Shown in pieces: positions 18,397 to 26,597 of a stretch of 64,000 nt of DNA. The notes under the pieces were generated by a model that was not told where the DNA came from, searched no databases, and worked only from the letters and a program-made list of their open reading frames with translations. How positions within the stretch are numbered: the stretch's first letter is position 1; the number at the start of each line of letters is the position of its first letter. A program made the translations under genes and the position numbers. The stretch is taken from the NCBI GenBank assembly GCA_036375715.1, contig DASVBS010000060.1, forward strand, positions 124,001-188,000, written 5' to 3'. The stretch is from Longimicrobiaceae bacterium. Lineage in GTDB: Bacteria; Gemmatimonadota; Gemmatimonadetes; Longimicrobiales; Longimicrobiaceae.

Positions 18397-21300
18397 ATGA
18401 AGCGATACAGAGACCTCCCGTCGTCGGTCGAGGAGCTCGAGACAGAGATCCTGGCCACGTGGAACGAGGAGGGGACTTTTGCCCGCAGCGTGGAGCAGAA
18501 CGCGGGCGGGGAACCGTACGTTTTCTACGAGGGACCTCCCACGGCCAACGGCCGACCGGGCATTCACCATGTGTTCTCGCGCACCATCAAGGACGTGGTC
18601 GCGCGTTTCTGGACGATGCAGGGCCGCCACGTGCCACGGATCGCCGGCTGGGATACGCACGGCCTGCCAGTCGAGATCGAGGCGGAAAGGCGCCTGGGAA
18701 TCTCCGGGAAGCCGGAGATCGAAAAGGTCGGAATCGCGCGGTTCAACGAAGTCTGCCGCGAGAGCGTGCTCACCTACACGGAGGAATGGGAGCGCTTCTC
18801 CGCGCGCATCGGCTACTGGCTGGACTACTCCCGGCCGTATGTCACCTACCACGCCTCGTACATCGAGTCGATCTGGTGGAGCCTGAAGCAGATCGCCGAT
18901 CGCGGGCTGATCTACCGGGGACACAAGATCCTCCCGTACTGCCCGCGCTGTGGCACGGGGCTGTCCAGCCACGAGGTGGCGCTCGGCTACCAGGACGTCC
19001 TCGATCCGTCGCTGTACGTCACCTTCCCGCTGGAAGACCAGGCGACCGAGGGTGAGCCGGTGGCGCTGCTGGTCTGGACGACCACCCCCTGGACCCTGGT
19101 CTCCAATGTCGCGGCCGCGGTGGATCCGGAGCTGGAGTACGCCGAGGTGCGGCACGACGGGAGGCGGTTGGTGCTGGCCCGCACGCGCGTGCCGGCCCTG
19201 TTCGGCCAGGACGCCGAGATCGTACGAACCTTCCCCGGCAGTGAGCTGATCGGGCTGCGCTACGTGCGACCCTTCGACTGGGTGGCGGCTCCGGAGCAGA
19301 GCCGCGAGCGGGCCTGGCGCGTGGTCGGGGCGGACTTCGTTTCGGCCGAGGACGGTACCGGCATCGTGCATCTGGCCCCCGCCTTCGGGGCAGACGACTA
19401 CGCCGTCGGCCAGGCGCACGGGCTGCCCATCCTGCAGCCGGTGGACGATCGTGGCCAGTTCGAGGCGGATCTGCCGCTGGTGGGCGGGAAGTTCGTGAAG
19501 GAGGCCGACGACCTGCTGGTGCGTGCCCTCAAGGAGGCGGGGCGCGTTTTCCGCTTCGGCCGGGAATCGCACTCCTATCCGCATTGTTGGCGGTGCGGCA
19601 GCCCGCTGCTCTACATGGCGCGCGACTCCTGGTTCATCCGTACCACCCAGGTGCGCGACGACCTGCTCGCCAACAACTCGCGGGTCAACTGGTACCCGCC
19701 GGAGGTGGGTGCCGGGCGCTTCGGCGAATGGATCGCCAACAACGTCGATTGGGCGCTGTCGCGAAACCGCTACTGGGGCACTCCGCTCCCCGCCTGGGTC
19801 TGCGACCGGAACGTTGAGCACGTGGAGTTCGTCGGCTCCTTCGCACAGCTCGCCGAACGGGTCGGGGGACTGCCGGAGCCGTTCGATCCGCATCGCCCCT
19901 TCATCGACGAGTACACCTGGACGTGCACCGAGCCGGACTGCGGCGGCACCATGCGCCGGACCCCGGAAGTGATCGACGTCTGGTACGACTCCGGGGCCAT
20001 GCCGTTCGCGCAGTGGCACTATCCGTTCGAGAATCGGGATACCGCCGAGCGCTTCTTCCCCGCGGACTTCATCTGCGAGGGGGTGGATCAGACGCGCGGG
20101 TGGTTCTATTCCCTGATGGCGATCTCCACCCTGCTCGGACGTGGACCTGCCTTCCGCAACGTGATCGTGAACGATCTCGTGCTCGACGCGGACGGCCAGA
20201 AGATGTCCAAGTCACGGGGCAACGTGGTGGATCCGTGGGAGGCGCTGTCCCAGTACGGCGCGGACGCCATCCGCTGGTACCTGCTCGCCTCTTCCAATCC
20301 GTGGTTGCCGAAGCGCTTCGATCCGGCGGCCGTGCGAGAAGTGCAGCGCAAGGTATTCGACACCCTGCGCAGCACCTACCACTTCTTCTCGCTGTACGCG
20401 GACCTGGAGGGGTGGCAACCGAGCTGGAAGGACGTGCCGGTCTCGCAGCGCCCGGTCATGGACCGGTGGGTGCTCTCTCGGCTGGCGGCGGTGACCGCCT
20501 CGATGACGGAGCAACTGGAGAGCTACAACCTCACCCACGCGGTGCGAGCGCTGGGAGATTTCATTGTCGACGAGCTGTCGAACTGGTACGTACGACGCTC
20601 ACGGGATCGTTTCTGGGGGAGCGGCGACAGCCAGGATACCCGCGCCGCCTTCGCCACGCTGCATCGCTGTCTGCTGGAAGTGGCGCGGCTGGCGGCGCCG
20701 TTCGCCCCGTTTCTCTCTGACTGGCTGCACCGATCCCTCGCCGCCGGAGAGAGCGCGCACCTCTGTCGCTACCCGGTGGCCGACGAGGCACTGCGTGATC
20801 CCCAGCTCGACGCGGGGATGGAGGCGGTGCGCACCCTCGCCACGCTCGGTCGTGCGGCGCGGGACCGTGTTCGCATCAGGGTCCGCCAGCCGCTCGAGGT
20901 TCTGTACGCCGTGGTACCGGATTCCGGGCTGGTGACCCCGGATCTACTCGCGATCCTGCGCGACGAGCTGAACGTGCACCGGGTGGAGTTCATGGGGCGG
21001 GCGGAAGAGCTGGTGACCTTCACCGCGCGTCCGAACTTCAAAGCGATCGGGGCGCGCTTCGGCAGCCGGACGCAGCAGGTGGCCGCGGCGATCCGCGCGC
21101 TGCCCTCCTCCACGCTGGCGGCGTTCCACGCGGGCGGTACGCTGCGCGTGAAGGTGGACGGCGAGGAGGTGCAACTCAGCCGCGAGGAGGTGGAGCTGGT
21201 CCAGGAGTCGAAGGGAGAGCTGGTGGTGGAGGCCGAGGGCGGGTATACGGTCGCGCTCGATCCGACTATCACGCCCGAGCTGCGCGCGGAGGGTCTGGCC

Positions 21301-21573
21301 CGTGAGGTAGTGAATCGGGTGCAGCGCCTGCGCAAGGATGCGGGGTTGGAGGTCGCGGACCGGATCCGATTGGCGGTGCAGGGCGGGGAGGAGCTGAGGC
21401 ACGCCCTGGAGACCCACCGCGCCTTTGTCTGCGGTGAAACGCTCGCGCTCGAGCTACAGGTGGTGGACTCGGGCATCGAGAGCTTCGGTCATGCCGAATC
21501 CAGGGAGATCGACCTGGACGGTGAGCCGGCTGTCATCGCGCTGAGCCGCGCGCAGGCCGGGGTGGCCGGGTGA
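18397..21573 (+). CDS. ileS: Isoleucyl-tRNA synthetase, type 2, with GXHH motif
   Basis: Charges tRNA-Ile with isoleucine. At 1058 residues, and with GWDTHGLPVE rather than GWDCHGLP, it is the longer type-2, eukaryote-like form. KMSKS is at residues 602-606. The class-I HIGH signature, normally HxGH, reads GIHH at residues 55-58, that is the first and third positions swapped (GXHH). This form has been reported for type-2 IleRS enzymes with extreme mupirocin resistance. CxxC pairs for zinc occur near residue 185 and in the CIP-type editing region. It starts just after repeat element B and overlaps lspA by 4 bases. Confidence 0.96.
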   Translation: MKRYRDLPSSVEELETEILATWNEEGTFARSVEQNAGGEPYVFYEGPPTANGRPGIHHVFSRTIKDVVARFWTMQGRHVPRIAGWDTHGLPVEIEAERRLGISGKPEIEKVGIARFNEVCRESVLTYTEEWERFSARIGYWLDYSRPYVTYHASYIESIWWSLKQIADRGLIYRGHKILPYCPRCGTGLSSHEVALGYQDVLDPSLYVTFPLEDQATEGEPVALLVWTTTPWTLVSNVAAAVDPELEYAEVRHDGRRLVLARTRVPALFGQDAEIVRTFPGSELIGLRYVRPFDWVAAPEQSRERAWRVVGADFVSAEDGTGIVHLAPAFGADDYAVGQAHGLPILQPVDDRGQFEADLPLVGGKFVKEADDLLVRALKEAGRVFRFGRESHSYPHCWRCGSPLLYMARDSWFIRTTQVRDDLLANNSRVNWYPPEVGAGRFGEWIANNVDWALSRNRYWGTPLPAWVCDRNVEHVEFVGSFAQLAERVGGLPEPFDPHRPFIDEYTWTCTEPDCGGTMRRTPEVIDVWYDSGAMPFAQWHYPFENRDTAERFFPADFICEGVDQTRGWFYSLMAISTLLGRGPAFRNVIVNDLVLDADGQKMSKSRGNVVDPWEALSQYGADAIRWYLLASSNPWLPKRFDPAAVREVQRKVFDTLRSTYHFFSLYADLEGWQPSWKDVPVSQRPVMDRWVLSRLAAVTASMTEQLESYNLTHAVRALGDFIVDELSNWYVRRSRDRFWGSGDSQDTRAAFATLHRCLLEVARLAAPFAPFLSDWLHRSLAAGESAHLCRYPVADEALRDPQLDAGMEAVRTLATLGRAARDRVRIRVRQPLEVLYAVVPDSGLVTPDLLAILRDELNVHRVEFMGRAEELVTFTARPNFKAIGARFGSRTQQVAAAIRALPSSTLAAFHAGGTLRVKVDGEEVQLSREEVELVQESKGELVVEAEGGYTVALDPTITPELRAEGLAREVVNRVQRLRKDAGLEVADRIRLAVQGGEELRHALETHRAFVCGETLALELQVVDSGIESFGHAESREIDLDGEPAVIALSRAQAGVAG

Positions 21574-22109
21574 ACGGGGCGGATTCGGAGGGGGCACTGA
21601 GCACCGTGGAGCGGGAAGCCACTGGTAAGCTGACCCTCTACGTGGCGCTGGTGGGGAGCATCGTCGCGCTCGACGCATTGACCAAGTGGGTGGTGCAGCA
21701 GACACTGGTGCTGTACCACCCGGTGCCTATCCTGGGGGACTTCTTCCGACTGACCTACATCTACAATCCCGGAGCGGCGTTCGGACTGCACCTGGGGAAC
21801 TACTCGAGATTCATCTTCCTGGCGCTGACGGTGGTGGCGGTGGTCGTCCTGTACCTGTGGTACCGGGCGACCCCAGCGGAGGATCGGTTGCGGCTGGTGG
21901 CAATCGCCTGCGTGACCGGCGGAGCGATCGGGAACCTCATCGATCGTGTGCGCTCCCACCAGGGCGTGGTCGACTTTCTGGACGTGGGGATCGGCGCCCT
22001 GCGCTGGCCCGTCTTCAACGTCGCCGACATCGCCGTGACCACCGGCGCAATCCTGCTGGCCATTTCACTCTGGAAGGAGGAGCAGCGCCACGAAGCCCAT
22101 GGCAAATGA
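21570..22109 (+). CDS. lspA: Lipoprotein signal peptidase (signal peptidase II)
   Basis: Inner-membrane aspartyl protease that cleaves lipoprotein signal peptides after lipid attachment. Four membrane segments are visible. Conserved motifs are DALTKW, YNPGAAFGL, GGAIGNLIDR, GVVDFLDVG (catalytic D135) and FNVADI (catalytic D153). GTG at 21570 overlaps the ileS stop as GTGA, and the N-terminal 20 residues are a short cytoplasmic extension. The ileS-lspA-rluD order is widely conserved. Several lipoproteins in this window would be its substrates. Confidence 0.95.
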   Translation: MNGADSEGALSTVEREATGKLTLYVALVGSIVALDALTKWVVQQTLVLYHPVPILGDFFRLTYIYNPGAAFGLHLGNYSRFIFLALTVVAVVVLYLWYRATPAEDRLRLVAIACVTGGAIGNLIDRVRSHQGVVDFLDVGIGALRWPVFNVADIAVTTGAILLAISLWKEEQRHEAHGK

Positions 22110-23073
22110 GGAGGACTGGACGGAGTTGACCGTTGAGGGGGAGAACGAGTCGCGCCTGGATGCGTACCTGGCCGGCCGGCTTCCCCTCTCGCGCTCGCGC
22201 GTGGCACAGCTGATCGAAGAGGGGGCGGTTCTGCTCAACGGACATGTCCCTCGCAAGCGGGACATACCCGCTCCGGGAGACCGGATCTCCATCCGAATTC
22301 CCCCTCCCGAACCCTCACCGCTCACGCCCGAGCCCATACCGTTCGATATTCTCTACCAGGACACCGACCTGCTCGTGATCGACAAGCCCGGGGGGCTCGT
22401 CGTGCACCCCGCGCCCGGACACCGGGGCGGTACGCTGGTCAACGCCCTGCTCCACGAGGTGGGCGACCTCTCCGGGATCGGGGGCGTGCTCCGGCCCGGG
22501 ATCGTGCACCGGCTGGACAAGGACACCTCCGGGTTGATGCTGGTGGCCAAGAATGACGAGGCGCACCGGAGGCTCGCCGACGAGCTTCGGCAGCGGCGGA
22601 TAATCCGGCTCTACGTGGCAGCCGCCTGGGGCCACCTTCCCGCGGAGGAGATGACCACGGACGCTCCGATCGGACGTCACCCGACCGATCGGAAGCGGAT
22701 GGCGGTGGTCGAGGGCGGACGGCGTGCTGTGACCCATTTCCGGGTGCTGGAGCGCTGGCGCGCCGCGGATCTGGTGCGCGCGCGCCTGGAGACCGGGCGG
22801 ACCCACCAGATCCGCGTCCACCTGGCGCACCTGGGCCATCCCGTTGTCGGCGATCCGGTTTACGGCGCCGCGCGGGAACGGGGATTTTCGGGACCGGCCC
22901 GTGCCTGGGCGCAGGAGTTCGCTCGTCGGGTGCCACGGCAGTTTCTCCACGCCACCGAGCTGAGGTTCGTTCACCCCCGAAGCGGAGAGGAGATGAGGTT
23001 CGTTTCCGAGCTTCCTGATGAACTGGCTCGCGCCGCGGAATGGGCGCGTGGGGGGACTCGTGCCGTCGACTGA
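22099..23073 (+). CDS. rluD: RluD-type 23S rRNA pseudouridine synthase
   Basis: Isomerises uridines in large-subunit rRNA. An S4 RNA-binding domain (about residues 15-75, SRLDAYLAGRLPLSRSRVAQLIEEGAVLLNG) precedes the RluA-type catalytic domain. The catalytic aspartate lies in PGIVHRLDKDTSGL, then GRTHQIRVHLAHLGHPVVGDPVYG. The 324 residues are normal. The ATG overlaps lspA by 11 bases. Substrate sites (RluD or RluA/C-like) cannot be fixed from sequence alone. Confidence 0.94.
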   Translation: MANEEDWTELTVEGENESRLDAYLAGRLPLSRSRVAQLIEEGAVLLNGHVPRKRDIPAPGDRISIRIPPPEPSPLTPEPIPFDILYQDTDLLVIDKPGGLVVHPAPGHRGGTLVNALLHEVGDLSGIGGVLRPGIVHRLDKDTSGLMLVAKNDEAHRRLADELRQRRIIRLYVAAAWGHLPAEEMTTDAPIGRHPTDRKRMAVVEGGRRAVTHFRVLERWRAADLVRARLETGRTHQIRVHLAHLGHPVVGDPVYGAARERGFSGPARAWAQEFARRVPRQFLHATELRFVHPRSGEEMRFVSELPDELARAAEWARGGTRAVD

Positions 23074-23650
23074 AGCGCAGCAGGCGCGGGCCGACCTGCT
23101 GTCGACGACGCCTTCGGACGCGTGGGACGAGGGCGCGGAGGATACGCTTGCCGGCGAGTCCCTGCGCCGCCTCCTGCTCGTTTCGCTGCAGGAAGAAGTT
23201 GTAGCGCTGCCCGCCGAGTTGGTCGTCGAGGTGCTCCCGGAGCGTATCTACGCCCACATTCCCGGCGCGCCGCGGCCTGTCGCAGGGGTGGCAAACCGGC
23301 GGGGGAGGATGCTCACCGTGGTGGATCTGGGAGTTGCCCTGGGCGGAGCGCCCACTACGGCGGCGGGCCATCGGGTCGTGGTCGTCGCGTTCCGGGGCAG
23401 GGAGATCGGCCTGGCGGTGCGTGACGTCCTGCAGTTTGCCACCGACTGGTGGAGTCAGGCGCAGGCGGAGGCGCTGGAGGACGAAGGCATGTTGGCCGCC
23501 GTCGAGGAGGGGAGTGGTGCGGGCGGCGATCTCGCGGCTGGAAGTGGCGGAGACGAGCAGCTCCGCGTCATCGAAGTAGAATCCGTGCTCGCACCTCTCT
23601 TTGGCGGCGAGGATCACGGCGTCGGGGAACCAAGCGAAGGAAGAACATGA
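23018..23650 (+). CDS. cheW: CheW-domain chemosensory coupling protein
   Basis: First gene of a 14-gene chemosensory operon; it should couple a receptor to CheA. A single CheW-like domain runs from about residue 50 to the end with LLLVSLQEEVVALPAELVVEVLP, PGAPRPVAGVANRRGRMLTVVDLG, VVVVAFRGREIGLAV and a long acidic insertion (about residues 150-185). The conserved NxRG-type pattern appears as NRRGRML. ATG at 23018 overlaps rluD by 56 bases; GTG at 23060 gives a smaller overlap and may be the true start. The stop is coupled to cheY through ATGA. Confidence 0.88.
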   Translation: MNWLAPRNGRVGGLVPSTEAQQARADLLSTTPSDAWDEGAEDTLAGESLRRLLLVSLQEEVVALPAELVVEVLPERIYAHIPGAPRPVAGVANRRGRMLTVVDLGVALGGAPTTAAGHRVVVVAFRGREIGLAVRDVLQFATDWWSQAQAEALEDEGMLAAVEEGSGAGGDLAAGSGGDEQLRVIEVESVLAPLFGGEDHGVGEPSEGRT

Positions 23651-24009
23651 GCTCGACCGTACTCATCTGTGACGACGCCATCTTCATGCGGACGATGATC
23701 GGCGACATCCTGCGCCAGGCAGGCTTCGAGGTGGTTGGCGAGGCCGAGAACGGCCAGCAGGCAGTCGAAAAGTACCGCGAGCTGCGGCCCGATCTCGTCA
23801 CCATGGACATCGTGATGCCCGACATGGGCGGGATCGACGCCGTGCGCGAGATCATTCGCGACGACCCCAAGGCCAAGATCCTGATGTGCAGCGCGATGGG
23901 GCAGCAGGCGCTGGTGATCGAAGCAATCCAGGCCGGCGCCCGCGACTTCGTGGTCAAGCCGTTCCAGCCTTCACGGGTGCTCGAGGCGGTCCAACGGGTG
24001 CTCGCCTGA
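23647..24009 (+). CDS. cheY: CheY-like response regulator
   Basis: A 120-residue stand-alone receiver domain, expected to be phosphorylated by the CheA encoded 25 bases downstream. D9 and D10 form the acidic pocket, D54 (in VTMDIVMPDMGG) is the phospho-acceptor, S82 and K104 (in DFVVKPF) complete the active site. No output domain is fused, so it must bind another protein, for example a motor or a PATAN (DUF4388) domain as in cyanobacteria. Which target it has is unknown. Confidence 0.95.
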   Translation: MSSTVLICDDAIFMRTMIGDILRQAGFEVVGEAENGQQAVEKYRELRPDLVTMDIVMPDMGGIDAVREIIRDDPKAKILMCSAMGQQALVIEAIQAGARDFVVKPFQPSRVLEAVQRVLA

Positions 24010-24034
24010 GCTTCCCGCCCGGTATCCGGGGACG

Positions 24035-25957
24035 ATGGACCCGTCGCGGTACAGCGAGCTCTTCCATTCCGAGGCACGAGAGCACCTCGGAACGCTGACG
24101 CGGCTCCTGCTCGAGCTGGAGCGCGACCCGGAGCGCCCGGGAGTGGTGGAGCAGCTCTTCCGGTCGGTCCACACGCTGAAGGGCTCCTCGGCGGCGATGG
24201 GGTACCAATCGGCGAGCGAGGTGGCGCATGCGCTCGAGGAGCTGCTCGCCCGACTGCGCCAGGGATCCCTCGCCATCGGCCCCACCACCATCGACCTGCT
24301 CCTGCAGGGCGCCGACGCTCTCGAGCGGGCCATCGAGCACCCGGAGGAGGGTGCCTCGGCGGTGGTGCTGGACCGGCTCGCGGCATATGTAGAGGCTGGC
24401 GCCCCAAGCCGGACTGCGGCCCCAGCGAGCTCGGCGGGGCCAGCCGCCACTCCGGATTCCGGTGCTCCCACGTCGGCTGGACCCGCTCACCGGGTCAAGG
24501 TTCGGCTGGAGAGCGACACAGCGCTTCCCGCCGTGCGGGCGACGCTGGTCCTGCGCGCCGCGCGCTCCCTCGGCGAGGTGTCGCAGATCCAGCCGCCGGA
24601 GGCCTCGATCCTGGCCGGCGAGCTGCAGGGCCCGTTCGCCTTCGTCATCCACGGCGAGGCGACGCCTGAGCAGATCGAGGCGGCGGTGCGCTCGGCGGGT
24701 GAGGTGGCGGAGGTGGAGGTCAATCCCCTCGCCACGACCGAGGGCGAGCCGGAACGCACCCGACCTCGCGAAGATCGGACGCCGCGGCTCGGACCGATCG
24801 TTCGGGTGCCCCAGAGCCGTCTGGACGCGCTGGTGGACCAGGTCGGCGAGCTGATCATCGCGCGGGATCGTCTGCGGAGGACGGTCGCTGAACCGGCGGA
24901 GGCGGATCCGGAGCTGGCCGAGTCGCTGGAGGGCGTCTCCCGCCTCATCGACGATCTCCGCGAGGAGATCATGCGCCTGCGCATGGTCCCGGTGGGGGAG
25001 GTGTTCGACCGCTTCCCGCGCATGGTGCGCGATGCTGCGCGGCGGCTTGATCGACGGGTCGAGCTGGAGATCAGCGGCCGGGAGGAGGAGGTCGACCGCG
25101 GGCTGCTCAACGAGGTGGCGGATCTGCTCGTCCACCTGCTTCGGAACGCCGTCGACCACGGCATTGAGCCACCGGAAGAGCGGGAGAGAGCGGGCAAGCC
25201 ACGCGTCGGCCGCATCCGGCTCTCCGCCATCCGGGAGGCTTCGATGGTGCGGATCGAGGTCGCGGACGACGGGCGGGGGCTGCAGCGCGAGCGGATACTG
25301 GCCACGGCCGTGAAGCGCGGGCTCATCGAGGCGCCGGATCGACACCTCAGCGACCAGGAGATCTGGGCGCTGCTCACCACGCCAGGATTCTCCACCAGCG
25401 AGCGGGTGACCGATGTCTCGGGGCGCGGGGTGGGCCTCGACATGGTCCGGACCAGGGCGCAGGCGCTCGGTGGCAGCCTGGAGGTGCGCAGCGAAGCCGG
25501 GAAGGGAGCGACCTTCACCCTGCGCATCCCGCTTTCACTTACGCTGGTGCGGGCGCTGCGCTTCGAGGCCGGAGGAGCGTACTATTCCGTCCCGCTCTCC
25601 GGGGTGGTGGAAGTGGCGGAGCTGGTCGACTATGATGGGCACTCGCTCCAGGTGCGCGGTGAGACGCTCCCCGCCCTGGACCTGCGCGTCCTCTTCGCGG
25701 GCGGCTCGGGTTCACCAGGTCGGGAGAATGTGGCTGTCGTGGTGGTTGAGTTCGGCGGTGAAAAGGCAGGGTTGATCGTGGCGGCTCTGGAAGGACAGCA
25801 TCAGGCCGTGGTGAAGCCGGTCGATCTCCCGGAAGGGGCTCTGCCCATCTTCGGTGGTGCGACCATCCTGCCGGATGGTCGCCCCTCGCTCATCCTCGAT
25901 CCGGCCAGGACCGTCGCGTTCGCGACGGGGCGGGCGGATCTCTCTGCCAGGGCTTGA
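24035..25957 (+). CDS. cheA: Chemotaxis histidine kinase CheA
   Basis: Histidine kinase of the chemosensory array. The HPt domain (residues 1-110) has phospho-histidine H46 in HTLKGSSAAMG. A P2-like domain spans about 150-235 and a dimerisation helix pair about 265-325. The ATPase domain has LLRNAVDHGIEPPEERERAGKP (N box), VADDGRGL and GRGVGLDMVRT (G boxes). A CheW-like regulatory domain ends the protein (about 500-635). At 640 residues nothing is missing. It would phosphorylate the CheY encoded next to it, and it is bracketed by CheW, CheC and CheD genes. Confidence 0.96.
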   Translation: MDPSRYSELFHSEAREHLGTLTRLLLELERDPERPGVVEQLFRSVHTLKGSSAAMGYQSASEVAHALEELLARLRQGSLAIGPTTIDLLLQGADALERAIEHPEEGASAVVLDRLAAYVEAGAPSRTAAPASSAGPAATPDSGAPTSAGPAHRVKVRLESDTALPAVRATLVLRAARSLGEVSQIQPPEASILAGELQGPFAFVIHGEATPEQIEAAVRSAGEVAEVEVNPLATTEGEPERTRPREDRTPRLGPIVRVPQSRLDALVDQVGELIIARDRLRRTVAEPAEADPELAESLEGVSRLIDDLREEIMRLRMVPVGEVFDRFPRMVRDAARRLDRRVELEISGREEEVDRGLLNEVADLLVHLLRNAVDHGIEPPEERERAGKPRVGRIRLSAIREASMVRIEVADDGRGLQRERILATAVKRGLIEAPDRHLSDQEIWALLTTPGFSTSERVTDVSGRGVGLDMVRTRAQALGGSLEVRSEAGKGATFTLRIPLSLTLVRALRFEAGGAYYSVPLSGVVEVAELVDYDGHSLQVRGETLPALDLRVLFAGGSGSPGRENVAVVVVEFGGEKAGLIVAALEGQHQAVVKPVDLPEGALPIFGGATILPDGRPSLILDPARTVAFATGRADLSARA

Positions 25958-25979
25958 ACACGCGCAAGGACGCGGAACG

Positions 25980-26597
25980 ATGATCGAGATCCAGGACCTT
26001 CAGGAGCTGCAGCTCGACGCACTGCGCGAAGTGGCGAGCATCGGCGCCGGACATGCCGCCACCGCCCTGTCGCAGATGACCGCTTCGCGTATCATGATCA
26101 GCGTGCCGCGGCTGCAGATCGCCCGGCTCGAGGAGATCCCCGAGCTGATCGGCACGGCCGACGCGGTGGTGGCCACCGTGCTCATGCACGTGCTCGGCGA
26201 TGTCACCGGGCGGACGCTGCTGGTGCTCCCCGAGAACGCCGCGCAGCGTCTCTCCGAGCGCCTTCTCCGCCGTGCCACCGGAACGGTGAAGGAGTTCCGC
26301 GAGGTGGAGCAGTCCGCCCTGAAGGAAACTGGCAATATCCTGTGCGCGGCTTATCTGAATGCCCTGTCGGATTTCATGGGGCTGATGCTGCTCCTCTCCG
26401 TGCCGATCCTGGTCATCGACCAGTGCGGCGCGGTGCTTACCAGCGCTTACATCGAGTTCGCCCAGGCACAGGATTTCGTGTTCAGCATCGAGACGCAGTT
26501 CACCCTGGGAGAGGGTGATCCGGTGGCCGGTCACTTCCTGCTCCTGCCTGATCTACCCTCGCTCCAGGTCATCTTGAAGTCAATCCGGCTTGCCTGA
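25980..26597 (+). CDS. cheC: CheC-like CheY phosphatase
   Basis: Dephosphorylates CheY-P. CheC proteins hold two ExxN phosphatase sites. Here the second, LKETGNILCAAYLNALSDFM, has the intact E and N. The first, LREVASIGAGHAATALSQM, keeps E but has S in place of N, so it is probably inactive. Length 205 is normal. CheC normally works with CheD, whose gene is 9 kb downstream in the same operon. The TPR gene start overlaps its last codons. Confidence 0.9.
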   Translation: MIEIQDLQELQLDALREVASIGAGHAATALSQMTASRIMISVPRLQIARLEEIPELIGTADAVVATVLMHVLGDVTGRTLLVLPENAAQRLSERLLRRATGTVKEFREVEQSALKETGNILCAAYLNALSDFMGLMLLLSVPILVIDQCGAVLTSAYIEFAQAQDFVFSIETQFTLGEGDPVAGHFLLLPDLPSLQVILKSIRLA

